A stretch of 64,000 nt of DNA, taken from Macrolepiota albuminosa. Lineage: Eukaryota; Basidiomycota; Agaricomycetes; Agaricales; Agaricaceae. The stretch's first letter is position 1; every line of letters begins with the position of its first letter. A program made the translations under genes and the position numbers. Location: NCBI GenBank assembly GCA_027475525.1, contig JAMWFC010000073.1:211791-275790 (forward strand). Reading direction: 5' to 3'. Below are positions 1 through 12,415 of the stretch, one piece after another. Below the pieces are notes generated by a model that did not search any database, was not told the DNA's origin, and saw nothing but the letters and a program-made list of their open reading frames with translations.

Positions 1-481
1 ATTGTGTCCCATGGATCATCAGCTAATCAGCTGTACTCTCATATTCTTCCTCACTCAAGTTTCCATCATCGGAATAAAATGGCACCTTGGATGTCCTTAG
101 AGGTAAGGTTCTTTGTACACTCTTCTAAAAGCCATCTACTCGGACAAGTGCCTCCTTCAATGCTGTGATGAGATCAATACCACTTTGAGCAAGATTGTTT
201 TGGCATCTCACAAGCTTGAACAATTGAGCGAGGGTCATCGACAGATTACTGGAGGATTCATTGTTTCCAGCAGGGTAGGAGGGTTTATGAACAGGGAAGA
301 TACAGAGGATAGTGGGTGAATTGTGATGGGCATGATGAAGGTTCTGGTATTGGGAGACAAGCGCCTTCTTTTGTCATTACTATTGCATTTAATGTACAAT
401 ATATTGTTGTCTATTGCTACATTAGCTGCATGTGAGTGTACCAGACCGATGAGGAAGAATATTAGTGTGTGTTCATCATGT
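1..481. other. No gene recognised
   Basis: Short open frames on both strands show no recognisable family, splice pattern or repeat. It may be the degraded edge of an element that continues outside the window. Confidence 0.4.
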
Positions 482-904
482 GATCAGCACCACACTCATT
501 GATGCGACAGTGTTTCTAATTGATCTTTCTTGAGAAACATTTAAAGAATTTCTAATCAGTCTTTTTTTAGAAATATATTATGTTTTTACAATTTATTTTT
601 CTAAAACAACACAAAGAAAGTTTATTGAAAAATATTTTATAAAAAAATTACAAAGGTAACTTTAGAAAAACCAAAAGATACATGTGCCATATTTTTCAAG
701 AAACAGTCTAGAAACACAATTTGTATTCCCCACATATTTCTTGAGAAATAGAGAAAGAAAATTTTTAAAAATAGCTCAAGAAACACACAAAAAACACAAT
801 AAGTGTTTTTTTTACTATTTCTCAATTTATACTTTTAGTTTTTCCAGAGAAACACTTGTTAGAAGTCACATGATCTGTTTCTAACAGATGTTTCTCCAGA
901 AATC
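482..904. repeat. AT-rich palindromic repeat block
   Basis: Strongly AT-rich stretch with recurring variants of TTTCTTGAGAAA, a perfect palindrome present exactly at 526-537 and 737-748, and related CTCAAGAAA or CCAGAGAAAC words. It ends in a long hairpin (841-902). It abuts the first codons of a gypsy pol fragment. A MITE or the AT-rich end of a DNA transposon is possible. No coding potential is seen. Confidence 0.5.
841..902. repeat. Imperfect hairpin, 24-nt arms
   Basis: Arms 841-864 and 879-902 are inverted copies differing at two or so positions, with a 14-nt loop. The hairpin sits at the exact border with the E1 pol fragment, so it may be a terminal inverted repeat left by another element. 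Confidence 0.5.
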
Positions 905-954
905 TCTGCCATGCCCTGAAGTGAAACCTCTCAACCAGCTCACACATAAGGACG

Positions 955-1450
955 TTGCATGAAACTGGGATAGTAAGTGCCAGAGCATCTTTAATTTGCT
1001 CAGGGAGGCTTTCACAGTTGCCCCCATACTCTGGCACTACAACTGTGCCCTCCCAATTATCCTGGAATGTGATGCCTCCGACTACGCCATTGCTGGGATT
1101 CTCTCACAAATGGGACCTGACAGCAGGGAACCCTGGCCAGTCGCCTTCTATACCCAGTCTATGATCAATGCTGAGCTCAACTACAACATCTACAATAAGG
1201 AGCTCCTTGCCATTGCTGAAGTCTTCAAGCAGTGTTGAGCCTACCTTGAAGGGGCCCAGCACCAGATTCAGGTCTACTTGGATCACAACAACCTGCAGTA
1301 CATTACCACAACTAAGCAACTGAGTCGACATCAGGCCCAGTGGTCTGAGATCCTCTTGGAATATGACTTCACAATCAGTACTGCCTAAGATGACTCAGAG
1401 CTAAACCCAATGCACTCATCCAATGATCTGACATCTACCACAAGAAGTCA
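955..1450 (+). pseudogene. E1 RNase H domain, gypsy type
   Basis: The frame at 996-1238 reads like the gypsy RNase H module: LECDASDYAIAGILSQ, PVAFYTQSM, then ELNYNIYNKELLAIAEVFKQ, followed after a stop by [20 protein letters not shown]. The catalytic Asp of the CDASD block and the Glu of KELL are present, but stops (for example at 1236 and 1386) break the frame. It begins abruptly at about 905, so RT is lost. Confidence 0.85.
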
Positions 1451-1699
1451 TTTGAGGTGGAATGCAATGCATTCAATCATTGCATGGTGATCCCTCCCAA
1501 ATATCTGAATGCCATACTAATCCTAAATGACAAAGGAACCCTGAGCCAGATCTGCTGCACCCCCCAAGACAAGTACTTCACCGATCACAACCCCTGCAAC
1601 CCCCTCAATGGAATTGATCTAGATCCCACCTTCTCCTTGTCCTCTGACAAAAAGCTTCTCCTCTGGAACGGCTACATCTATATTCCAGATCATGCCTGG

Positions 1700-2398
1700 C
1701 TTTGATACAATGTCCTTTGCCAGCACCACAACCACATGCTCCAGAGACACTCTGGAATATGTAAGACCCTCCAGCTTGTCTCCTGAACTTATTTCTGGCC
1801 AGGATTAAAGAAGGATGTGACCTGCTACATTCAATCATGCCAACACTGCCTCTGGCTCTATGGGCTGCTAAAACCCCTGCCAGTCAGATGATGCCCCTGG
1901 TCCTCCATATCAATGGATCACATCATTGAACTCCCAGAATCTGAAGGGTTTGATGCCATTCTTGTTGTTGTGTGTAGGCTAACCAAGCAGGGCATTGTTT
2001 TATCCTGCCACACTATGGACAATGCCCAGCTATTTCTTGAGCACGTCTTTGCCAAACACAGACTCTAAGATGACATCATCTCTGGCTGTGGCCTGCTCAT
2101 TGTGTCCAAATATTGGACCTCCCTGTGTAAGGCCCTCAAAGTAAAGACTAACCTCTCTACCACCTACCACCCAGAGACTGATGGCCAAATCAAAAGGGTC
2201 AACCAGTCCCTCAAGCAGTACCTCTGGCTGTACATCAAGTACTTGCAGGATGACTGGCATGCCGAGCTCCCTCTGGCCAAATTCACCTACAACAACATGC
2301 TGCACTCCACCACCAAAGTATCGCCCTTCTTTGCCAACAAGGTACCACTCTTGACTGACCCTCATGCTCCAGGACATCCCATCACATGCTGCCCATGA
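1700..2398 (+). pseudogene. E1 integrase (zinc-binding and core)
   Basis: Frames give the HHCC region (QHHNHMLQRHSGICKTLQLV, later QSCQHC), then SMDHIIELP with the first core Asp. The region that normally reads SDRG is SGCG, and the TERVNQ block is IKRVNQ, so the second catalytic Asp and the Glu are both replaced. The frame is open from 2102 to 2398 with HPETDGQ and the HAELPLAKFTYNN motif usual in chromoviral integrases. Non-functional. Confidence 0.85.
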
Positions 2399-2606
2399 AG
2401 TTACCCAGGACCTCCAGTCCCTTCACAAGTTCCTCTGGGAAGAAATTGACATTGCAGACTAGGCCTATGTAAAACACGCTAATTAAAAATGGGAAGACAC
2501 CCCTAACTAGACCCCTGGGATAAAGGTATGGTTAGATCAATGCTACCTCTGCATCTGTCAGCCCTTCCCAAGGCTCAATCACAAGCTTCTTGGCCTATTC
2601 AAGATC

Positions 2607-3040
2607 TTGAAGAAAGTCTCATCCCATGCCTACAAGCTCAACCTCCTCCCAGGACTCAAAGGTTTGCACCCAGTCTTCCATGTCTGCCTCTTGGAACAAC
2701 ATCCCCTGGACCCCTTCCCTGAACACCGTTCTGAACCCCCTCCCCTGACCCCTTCTCTGAATGCTGCCCTGAACCCTCTCCTCTGGTAGAGATCAAGGAC
2801 AAATACCACTACAAGGTTGAGGATGTTCTTGACTCCTAGGACATCCATGGATGACCCTATTACCTTATACGATGGAAGAGATATGGCCTGGAGGACAACA
2901 CCTGAGAGCCGTGTTGCAACCTTGAAGGAGCCCTCAGCAAACTCTGTGACTTTGAACAGTGGCACCCAGGAAATGCTCTCCCTGGGCACAGGACTCACAG
3001 ATAGCAGTAGTGGGCATAACCTCTGCCTCTGGGCTTAATA
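2607..3040 (+). pseudogene. E1 integrase C-terminus and chromodomain
   Basis: PGLKGLHPVFHVCLLEQH (about 2655-2710) is the typical tail of chromoviral integrases. A Pro-rich linker follows, then after a stop YKVEDVLDS and later RWKRYGLEDNT and EPCCNLEGALSKL, a chromodomain pattern (xVExILDSR, WKGYGxExxTWEP) with several stops. Chromodomains direct integration to marked chromatin, which fits the nesting of elements here. Confidence 0.75.
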
Positions 3041-3180
3041 GGAATTCAACTCCTGTGTATATTTTCTGTTTTTTCTACATTCCTACTTTACCCTTTTTGA
3101 TACTTCAAAAGCCCAGGGATTGTCATCCTCCCTGACAGAATCCAGGAAAGTCTCCTAGGTGCAGTTTGTCCCCCTTTATG

Positions 3181-5004
3181 CTACCTATATTGACTCCTGG
3201 GTCTGAATAGGCAAGTATATATACATTTTCTATAACTACACATTTTACAGTACAAGCACGTAACTATGATATCAAAAAAAAACAAGAATAGGCAAGAAAG
3301 ATAGACTAGTGGGGGACCTCCCAGACCCCCCTCTCCCTCCCCCTCCTTTAGGCCAGCCAGCCAACCCTGGGGCTCCTCCCCTTCCAACTCCTCCAGAACA
3401 TGCTCCCGTAATGCCTTCTCCAGCAGCTGGTCCCAGGATGGGAGCAGCTTGCCCTCATCAAGTACCTGCTCAAACCAGGTCCCCACGGCAGGGAGGTTCA
3501 TTTGCCAGTGCATGGCCACCACCCTCCCCAGCAGGTCCATACCTGGCTCTACCCTGGGGGTTGTCAACTTGGGCTGCTGCCTCTTCTGCAGTGACATGAG
3601 TGCTGCGGCTGCTCCATGAGCAGTTGATGCTCCTGGGCCCAACCTGGGAATGTCAGTACAGGCACACCCAGGATGCAAGGATACTCACTGAGAGCAGCCA
3701 TCCAAGCCACCACCATATCTCGCAGACTAGGGGGAGCCGGCTCCAGATGACCTGTCCCCTGCTCCAACCAGGCCCATAGTGTGTCTTGCTCTGCCTCCAA
3801 CTCCCCCCGGGCAACCATAGCTGCCTTCCACTCCCAAATCAGAGTTGCCTAGTCCTCCTCTACCCACCTCTGGGCTGCTGCCTCCTGCCTAGACCCCTCC
3901 TCACTGTGCACCAGGGATGCCTGGACCTCCTGGAGGAGCCCTGCTGTGACCTGGTGCTGGTCAGCAAGCTCCCTCCTCTCCCTCTCTGCCTGCTCCAGGC
4001 AGTCTTGCAGGTGCCCCAAATCCACATCCAGGGGCCTCCCCAACAAGGGGAAAAAGACTGCAGAGGATAGCCAGCAGGGAGAGGATGGGGAACCTGGGGC
4101 AGGTTGTGCCCTCTTAGACAGCGCTGAGGAGGGACTAGGCAATGCCCACCTCTTCCCCTTGTCGGGGCACCTCCCAACCCCCCTGCCCACCCCAGCCCAC
4201 ATCACCCAGTATGTGACTAGTACCACTGGATGATTGTGACCACTCATTTGAATGGCACCCCTGCCCTCCCTTCCTTTGGAACCTCTCAACACGGCCAGGG
4301 CCCTGCTAGCAGCCACTCCTCTGGACCCCTCCAACTCCATGACCCAGCTCCTCTCCTCCACCCCCATCCTTCAGGTTACCCACTCAAGTGGCCATCCCTA
4401 CTCCTGTGACACACAACGCCTCCTCCACAGAGCCAACCATGGAGCATCGCTTGTGATTCAAGTGGCATGCCTTGCATATCAATGAGTCTCTCCAGGATGA
4501 GGGGTTCAGGTGCTCAAAAAGGCATGGTATCAGCCTATGAGCACAATGCATGCATTGTGGCAGGGCATCAGCGAGGACATAGAGGTGCAAAGTCACTTAC
4601 CAGCCCATTATTGACACACCAGGTGTGTGTGGGCAGACCCCGGAGCCTCTCCAGGGCCTGCTCAAAGATTGCCTACATTATGCCCACCAGCAGGATGCGC
4701 AAATTCTCTGAAACCACCAAAATGGCCCTGGGCACCATCCTGGACTGACAGAAGTGCTAGGCAACAAGATGAGGACAGGGGGGAGGATGAGGGTGAGGCT
4801 GCACTGTCATCCATGCAAGAGAAGGCATGGGATGGCTGGGCCCTGCCCCAGGAGCAGGCACTGGTAGGGAACTTGGGCCTGCACTCAGGGTCAGCTCTAA
4901 GAGACGACTGGGACTGGCCTCCAGGACCGCCTCAGGGGGGCCCACCTCTGAGGCAGGAGTATTGCATTGTTCTAAAATGGGAAGTCAGTCATACCAAACG
5001 GAAT
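3181..5004 (-). pseudogene. E1 antisense ORF, distal part (Cys-cluster plus coiled coil)
   Basis: Runs opposite to E1 pol. Minus-strand frames include two C-x2-C-x6-C clusters (CMHCAHRLIPC and CKACHLNHKRC, about 4455-4560), then Gly-rich sequence, then a Glu/Gln-rich probable coiled coil (about 3850-4030, LQDCLEQAERERRELADQ) and a charged C-terminal part (about 3300-3600). Stops and frame changes show decay. The N-terminal part lies beyond E2 at 16133-16329. Cys clusters suggest zinc and possibly nucleic-acid binding (inference). I do not recognise the family by name. A similar ORF lies antisense in E5. Confidence 0.5.
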
Positions 5005-5009
5005 GGTGT

Positions 5010-5163
5010 TGTAACTGTTGGTTATGAGCTAGAATGATCTTGTGTGTATCACACAGTGCTGAATCAGACCGCAGTATCGGATTGACTAAAACTAGAGTGA
5101 ATACAAGACGTTCTTATGTAATACTCTACTAGATGCCTATAGTGTTGTTGATGCTCCATTACA
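5010..5163 (-). repeat. E2 3' LTR (154 bp)
   Basis: Matches the LTR at 15956-16127 apart from an 18-nt gap near its end and 13 substitutions, all transitions. Ten of the 13 fall where one or both copies can be derived from CpG (CG/TG, CG/CA or TG/CA pairs). TG...CA ends are preserved. Confidence 0.93.
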
Positions 5164-5176
5164 TATCCCCAATGAG
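5164..5176 (-). other. E2 polypurine tract
   Basis: On the minus strand CTCATTGGGGATA lies directly before the 3' LTR. E3 (TGATTGGGGGTG) and E6 (CTCAAAGGGAAGCA) have a similar word before their 3' LTRs, so a shared second-strand primer is likely. Confidence 0.6.
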
Positions 5177-5519
5177 ACCAAATACTTGGTCTTAGGAGAG
5201 GAGGTGAAGTGGACAGGAGTATGCATGGTAGTGCAAACATTCATTGAAGACGCACATCGTGTTGCTGCAGGACGTTAGTGTCATGCATGGAGTAGTTGTG
5301 TCATTCAGAAACACTGAAGCTCACAGTCTCTTAGTGTGCAAGTGTGCAGACAATGCAAGCAGAAAAGACAATGGATTGAGGTAAAAAAGAAAACAAAAAA
5401 TGAACAAAAGGGTGACTCCTCTCATGAGTTCACTGTATATACATGCTACCCTGAAGTGCATGTCAGCCTAAACAGATTGAGTGCTTTACTCAGAGTTACC
5501 TAAATAATATATGGGTCTA

Positions 5520-8401
5520 TGACCCATCCAACAATGCTCCTGCAACCGTGCCCATCTCTGTCACCGTTGACTCCTCCTCTATTGTGATGTTAATCATGGG
5601 AGGGGGAGGCACCAATTCCGTCCTTAGTGGGGTTATGGACCCCTTGACTGCAGGCATGTCTACCACCATAGGTTCAGTTAGTATGATGTTAATTGCTGAA
5701 GCCATGGGAGGTAGCATACCATGCGCTGCTGTGTGTTTTAGGAGATTGACCCGATTCAGATCCATGCCAATAAGGTAGTAGAGGCCATTGACCTCTGGGT
5801 TTTAGGGAGACGACTTTCTTTGTTGTGCTTGAACATCAGACAATAATGGTTGTCCTTGGTCATCTCCCGCCATCCATCCCATTGTGGGATTGCAGGAGGG
5901 GTGCTGTATTTGTTCAAGCGCTCCATGCGCTCATCATCAATTTGTCAAAAGATGTTCATAGACATTGTTGGGGCGTGAAACTGCTGTTCCAGGAAGACCA
6001 CTCCATAAGTATATGTGTGGTCCACCCAGTCAGGCAGTATCTAGTTGTGTAACAAGATGCATAATGCATCATCATCTGAAAAGTTCTGTGTGAAATCATC
6101 AGGCATGTGAACTGGGTGTAGTTCCAGCTGTGGCCCTCTCTGGGGCTCGAATGGCTGGTCAGGGAACATGACATCATAAGAGGCGATAGGCTCATGATAC
6201 AGACCTGGGCAGGCCATAATGAGAGTCATGCACCGTACTATTACAGACTTGGCTGCGCTGTTAGCGCAGAGGGCTCAGCATAATGCAAACCTGAAAAGGG
6301 TTTGCCACTGCATGTGGTATGTGTGATCAACTGCAATGCCCTGATAGGTAATTTCTAGCCCAGGGCAACCAAAGACCAGCACGTACTGTGCAAGCTGCTC
6401 CAGGTCAAATGGTGTGGCTGGGTCTTGAGCATGCATTATGTGCAGTGCAGTGGTTCCATCAACTTTTGTGCGCAGAAAGCACCCCGGAATGTGTCGGCCC
6501 TCAATGAGTGCAAGGTTGTCAGCCTCCTGCATTGGGCTGACAAGGTCCTGGAAGTGAGTGTCCCTCATCAAGAGCCTCATCATATGATCATGCAGAGACT
6601 CGTCTGTTCACTGTGCGAACATCTGGAGCTCTGTGATGAGCAAATACGTGGTTACTCTATTGTGTCAAGGGGAATGCAGGTTCAAATAGTATTTATAGAG
6701 CCGGTCAAGCTCTAATGGAGTGCGGGGAAGACCATGAGAGGAAGACTTGTAAATGACACTGGTGGGTATGCCAGCACAGTGCCCAGAAAAAAACTCATAA
6801 GCCGCTGCCCAATTGGCTTCAGCTCCCAACAGCACCGTATTCGAATGATACAAATAATAGGTGCAGTGGCTGAGTGCTCCTCTAAAGCACGAGTTCATCT
6901 GCTCAATGTTGAGCGGGCCCCACACCTTCATCCCCAATCCATCGGAGATCTTCCCTGAAAACTCATCCTCGGCCCTATATTTCAGGGCCTGCAGCTCCTT
7001 GGTGCAATTTGCCTTTTTCTTTGCAATGTGCTTATTGCACAATACTCATTGGAATTGGTCTGCTGCCAATTCCCCTTCCTCTCCCTCCTCCTTGTGCTCC
7101 AAGTTTGACTCTCCATAGTTGCTCTCATCAGACAAGGACACAACTAGAGCTTTGCCTTTTCCAGGCATGGGCAGGTTTCTCGAGGTCACCACCAGACCAT
7201 TGTACTGCTCTGGGGAGCGAGGGTAGGTGGTCAGAATGACCACGGGATTGTGTGCCTGCAGTGCTGGCACAGTGACAGGCAACAAGAATAACATTGAAAC
7301 TTTCCTGGCATGTGTGGGAATGCTGGCAGGGAATTCTATCACCTCCAGTTTGGAGGCATCAAGAGGTAGCTTGCAGCTGCAACATTGTCATGAAGGCCCT
7401 GACTTGGCTGGGGTGGACAGTTCAGATAGTGGCTGAGGCACCAGAGGGGCAGGTGCATTTCGTGCCAGAGTTCTCCCCCCAGGCCCAGCTTGAGAGATGG
7501 TATGAATGGGCACTCATGGTGCCACAGCGACAGATTTGAACCCCATAGGTGGGGCCTGAGACAATGCGGATTCCTGCTGACCCACAGACAGTCCTGCCAA
7601 AGGCTCACTGACTGCAGCTAGTGACTCTGAGGAAGCCTGAGGGGCCAGGCTGGGTAGCCACGATGACAAGGCAATGGGCTGAGCAGGCTGCTCAGGGTAC
7701 GCTGATCATGCTGCTGGTGGCATCCTAGCCTGTAGAGGTTCAACCAGTCAAATGGGCTGATATCTTGCCCTCTTGACCTCAGCAGTCAGTTCCTTGAAAG
7801 TGGAAACTTTGCGCTTAGACGTGCAATCAATCTGTTCCAGTGCTGCAATGCACTGCTTCTTCATTAGCTCAATCTGGTCAAGCAATCCCTCCATCACCAC
7901 AATGGCCAAACTGTCCTACAGGAAGGACACAGTTGCAGGGACTGGCTGTCCCACTGCTTCCAATCTGCTGAGGAGTGCATCTGGCACTGCTACCTCCTGC
8001 ACTTGTGGTGCAGGTCCCACATACGACTCTGCCATGGGACGATGTGCCCATGGTACGGATGGCAGCCCCATCACTGCACCTGCATATGTCAGTATTGGTG
8101 CATACGAGCACACCAATAGTTCCTGGTAGTAGCGCTCCTGGCACGTGCTGTCCTCCAGACACTTGTAGCACCCCTCATCATTGACCTCCATCTCTTGCAA
8201 GTGGAGGTGGTAGGGTAGCGGTTCCTTGCAGCCTGGATAGGCCACACCTGCTGACTGGTACTGGCTCACCGCCGGGTATGGCGGCTGCCTCTGGTATTGA
8301 TCATCCTGCATTTGTATATTTGGGGGTCTTCCCCCTCTACTAGAGCCTTGCGGGCTCTGATCACTCCTTTGCGGCCCCCAATAGGCCATTGCAGACAACA
8401 T
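5520..8401 (-). pseudogene. E2 ORF3: unknown post-pol accessory ORF
   Basis: Starts at about 8401 with a Pro/Gln/Tyr-rich N-terminus and continues, with stops and frame changes, to about 5520. Conserved blocks shared with E3 and E6 are: SDGLGM...NIEQ followed by the NTVLLGAEA stretch (about 6840-6950), GIAVDHTYHMQWQTLFRFAL (about 6280-6340), and WVDHTYTYGVVFLEQQF (about 5965-6030) followed by QWDGW-type sequence. No transmembrane, fusion-peptide or protease signature was seen, so env-like identity is not supported. Its position between chromodomain and 3' LTR suggests expression by splicing or from a subgenomic transcript (inference). Function unknown. Confidence 0.75.
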
Positions 8402-8574
8402 GTTAGCAACGTGTATTGGAACTTGGAAGGAGAAACAGAAGAAAAAAATCTCCTAACTCTGCCAGTAGGGTAAACATCCACAAATACCTGCTACCCAGCC
8501 TTTCACCAGCAATCATAGTGGACTTTGTCCACATTTCACCACCACCACATGCACGTTATGCATGTTTTGCTAGC

Positions 8575-8780
8575 TGTTGAGGGTGTTTCATGCCCTGCAG
8601 CTCTAGGTACCTGTCCATTGCTGCAAGATCTTTGCAGTTCACTCGCAGTTCCCAGGTAGTATCACCTAAGCTCCACCTTACCTCAAATTTGAGGTTTCCT
8701 CCTATCCACCTATGACCTATGAGGTCATCTACAAACCATTCCTGGTCATCACCAGTTCCAAAGTCATACAGCTTCGGGGT
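8575..8780 (-). pseudogene. E2 chromodomain
   Basis: The minus frame reads DDQEWFVDDLIGHRW, FEVRWSLGDTTWE, then LAAMDRYLELQG. The order (E/V)WFVDxIxGHRW, xVRWxLGDxTWE is a chromodomain of the gypsy C-terminal type. It follows the integrase tail, and the frame is open across this segment, so this is one of the best preserved parts of E2. Confidence 0.75.
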
Positions 8781-10050
8781 TGCGCGATTAGGGAAGAGCG
8801 CATCACTATTGGCTAAGTACAGTCACAACAATGACACGTGGAACTTAGGGACTATCCTGCGCACCTGCAGCACATGGGGCAGTTCCAGCACATAGTTAGA
8901 TGTGCTCGGCTCAGCCTCAAGGACCCTATATAGTCCAATCCACTTTGGACACAGAAGTTCAAGTTCTTTGTCAAAAGGTACACTAGGTTCCCTTTTTTGA
9001 TGTCTGGATCATCATGTCTGTGATTATTTGCATGTTTTGTCTGCCATACACGCAATTCTATAATTGCATCATGGGCATCCGCTAAGTTTTGTAGTGCATT
9101 GTGTGCAAACTGCTTTACTCCAACATGAATAGCTTTGTCAGTGCAAAGTTCACAAATCATGGATGGCATATAGCCGTTATTGAGTTCAAAGGGTGAATAC
9201 CCTGTGGTTTCAGATATGCTTGCGTTTATTGCAAATTCAACAAGTGGACATCTATCCACCCAGTCCTTCTGATTAGGACAAACAAACACTCACAGGATCT
9301 CCACAATGTTTCTATTTGCCCATTCTGTCTGGCCATCCATTTGCAGATGAAATGATGTCAACATGAGCAACTTTGCTCTGAGCAGCTTGCACAGCTCCTT
9401 CCACCATTTGGAGGTGAACTTAGCATCTTGATTGCTTACGATCAAACTTAGCAATCCATGGAGGCGTACTATCTCCTTGAGATAGATCCAAGACAAGTCC
9501 GAAGCTGTCATGGTGGTCCTTAATGGGATGAGATGGACCATACTGGTTATTCTGCAGATTACTAGCCATAGGTAGTTACAACCCTTTGACTCTGGGAATG
9601 GACCTATAAAGTCCATCCCAATCAAGTCCCAGAGTTTGACTAGTATAGGAAGCAAATGAAGCTTCTCGGGTGGCTTCAATGTCGATACTTTTGACTGTTG
9701 ACATAGCTCATACGTCAAGCAGAATTGACTCATTTCCTTGGCCATTTGCAGCCACCAGTACCAGTGTCACACATAGTCCAGCATTTTCTGAGTTCCAAAG
9801 TGGCCCACTACTCTGTGGGCCTGGTCCAGGATAGTTGTGATCAACAACCTCTCCTGGGGAATGCAGATGACTTTGGATCCAGTGGGTCTGGTAAAATAGA
9901 TGAGTTGCTGCTCCACCTTGAAGCGCAGATGTGCTTGGATATTGTGTATAATCTCTATGAAGAGATTGTCATCCTTGTATCCTTGCTGGATACATGCGTG
10001 AAATTGCACATTGCCTAGGTTGATTGGCATGGGGTGATGGTCATGTGAGT
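8780..10050 (-). pseudogene. E2 integrase
   Basis: HRVVGHFGTQKMLDYV (about 9770-9815) and CQQSKVSTLKPPEKLH (about 9650-9690) are the HHCC zinc region. The core has GMDFIGPFPESKG with the first Asp, SNQDAKF where SDRDAKF is expected (second Asp to Asn), and MDGQTEWANR with the Glu. A later frame (9289-8852) carries the INASISETTGYSPFELNNGY region. Loss of one core Asp predicts no integration activity. Confidence 0.85.
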
Positions 10051-10379
10051 CCAGTGCCTGCTGGAGAGTCATCTCCGCACCACTAGGGCACACCTCTTGC
10101 CTCATTTCTTTGCCTGGCTGGGGGATCTCATGATCAACCAGCACCTGCACCTTGATATCGTGAGCTTCTTGCTGTTCTTGCAGTTGCTTGCTGCGATGTG
10201 ATTCCTGTGCTCGCATGGTGCATAGCTCAACTGTATGTTCCTTGATTTCATGGAACCTATGCAGGGGCAAGTCCTTGTCCTCCAGGTCGATGTGTTTGTC
10301 TGCCTGAACATAGTCATGTGCATCATGGACGTCATCTCAAGTATTACTCTCAAAATATAGAGACAGGCAGTCCGCCACC

Positions 10380-10880
10380 TTGTTCAATTCACCTTTTACA
10401 TAGGTGATGTCGAACTGATATCATGACATGTAGTTGATCCAGCGACATTGTTGTGGTGATAGGTGAACTTGGGTCTTGAAAAACTCAAATGCCTTGTGAT
10501 CTGTGATGATATGGATCTTATATCCCATCAGCTTATCCTCCCACTTGAGAAGGGCTTCCAGGATAGCAAGTGTTTCTGTGCAGCAGTGAACTTATGGGAC
10601 ATAAATCCTGCTAGTCAGCAAGTTTGCCACATTTTACCTTGGCCAAACATGGCCCCAACCCCGGTCTTTGATGTGTCACATATGAGCCAAATGGGCTCGT
10701 CAATGGGTGGATCAATTGGCCAGATTACTGGTGTCTTTGCGCAAATGCACTTAATCATCTTGAAGCACTGCTGATGCAGTGGTCTCCAGTAAAAAGGGGA
10801 CCCATTCTGAGTCATGGCCATCAGTGGCCCAGTGTATGCTGTGATATCTGGTAAAAAGTTATCAATATAATTCACTAATC
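10380..10880 (-). pseudogene. E2 RNase H region
   Basis: An open frame at 10875-10615 contains PFYWRPLHQQCFKMIK, then IWLICDTSKTGVGAMFGQG, which corresponds to the first Asp block of gypsy RNase H. The following part is readable only with frame changes (for example KLIGYKIHIITDHK, about 10480-10545). It follows RT directly. Confidence 0.75.
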
Positions 10881-10924
10881 CAACAAAGCGCTGGATATCA
10901 TTATATGTGTGTGGAGTACGCCAC

Positions 10925-11744
10925 TCTCAAATTCAATCAAGTTTGTCTGTGTCTAGGTGAATACCCTTCTTGTCAATGACGTGACCAAGACAGTCTATAC
11001 TAGGTGCATACAACTTGCACTTCTTCCATTTGAGGTAGAGGCTGGCCTTACATAGTTGTTCAAACATGACTTGTAGATGCTGCTCATGCTCCTCAATGGA
11101 ATCTGAAAAGATGAATATATCATCTAAATAGACGTGCATAAACTTCCTAATTACATCTCGGAAGATTGAGGTCAATAACCTCTGGAATGTCGCTGGTGCA
11201 TTAGAGTCACCAATCTGCATGATATTGCTCACGAATGTCCCCATCAGGGATGAAAACAGCGTCTTTGGTATATCCTCTTCACGTATGCAAACCTGTTCGT
11301 ACGCATTTGTTAGGTCAATTTTTGACCTATATTTTGCTGTGGCGACATCTTCGCATATGACTTCCTGATCTGGAAGAGGTGTTACATCCTTGACTGTATT
11401 ATCATTGTGCTGTCGTGCATCCAATGCAGTTTGTAACGTCCCATCCTTCGAATACAGAGTAAAGATGCAGCTTGCACCACAGGTTGTGGTTCCCACCACT
11501 TTGCATTTATGTATCTGTTTGTCTTTTCACAAAGCTGATCCTGTAGTGCTTGTGGACAGCAAGGCAAATGGTACTTGTACTGCTTATTATTGTTGATGAG
11601 ATTAATCTCATGATTAACCTCCTGCCACAGAGGAAGTTCTTCCTTCATTCCATTGACAATATCAGCAAACTCATGTTGCCATTGCTGGTGCAATCGAGGA
11701 ATATCTTCCTCTGTAAGGCTCACTGCCTTGCCTTTCCTTCTCAA
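10925..11744 (-). pseudogene. E2 reverse transcriptase
   Basis: The first frame (11744-11382) has EFADIVNGMKEELPLW and NHEINLINNNKQYKYHLP, the region before the fingers of gypsy RT. The second frame (11499-10933) has the Asp-bearing KIDLTNAYEQV, PATFQRLL, and the catalytic MHVYLDDIFIFSDS with YLDD intact. The two frames overlap, so an indel near 11.4-11.5 kb separates them. Synthesis of element cDNA would be its role. Confidence 0.9.
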
Positions 11745-12415
11745 TATGTGTGCTATGCACAGCTAAACCTTTGGTTCAAATTGCTCCCATAAGGCACATA
11801 TGTGCACTTCTGTGAGATCCCCCAGATTCAACCTTATGACTGGTTGCCTCCTCGCCACTCTTGTTGTATTTGACAATGATTGCACGCTTCTCGCCTTCAG
11901 CGATACCCCATCAAATACAATATCTGACGCTTTGGAGATCTCATCCTCCCATGCATGATGGTATACTTCTCCCATCTGGGTTGACTGCACCCTTTCCATA
12001 GTATGCGTCACCATTGACACTACCAACTCATTCCACTCTCATGGCATTCGTGGGTCATACACCCATTGCACTTCTGGCCAAGGCACTGGTCAATCCATTA
12101 GCAACCTTGTGCTTCCCACAGTTCCCATCATACTATATACCTCGTCTTTGACAAAATCCTCCATCCTCACTCAAGAGCTAGTTGGCTGGCATTCCAGCGA
12201 CTTCACCACGCGTTTACCATGCTCATTCTTATGCTGTGTAGCCTGATTAGACTTTCCATTTGTACACCTGACCACATCCAGGTGCTTTCCCTTCTTCAGA
12301 GTTCCTTGAAACTCTTCCTCAGACATCAAAATAGCTGGTGAGTCTGCCGGCAAGCTTTTCAGTGGGACATGCTTGTTCTCCACCTCCTGCCAGTTGCTCT
12401 CTTGTGACCATCTAG

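Noticed and set aside
3309..3599. Pro-rich plus-strand ORF at 3.3-4.2 kb
   Set aside because: Shadow of the minus-strand antisense ORF. The minus reading has Cys clusters and a coiled coil that recur in E5.
5520..8401. ORF3 as a retroviral-type envelope gene
   Set aside because: Position fits, but there is no signal peptide, fusion peptide, furin-type site or terminal membrane anchor in any of the three copies.
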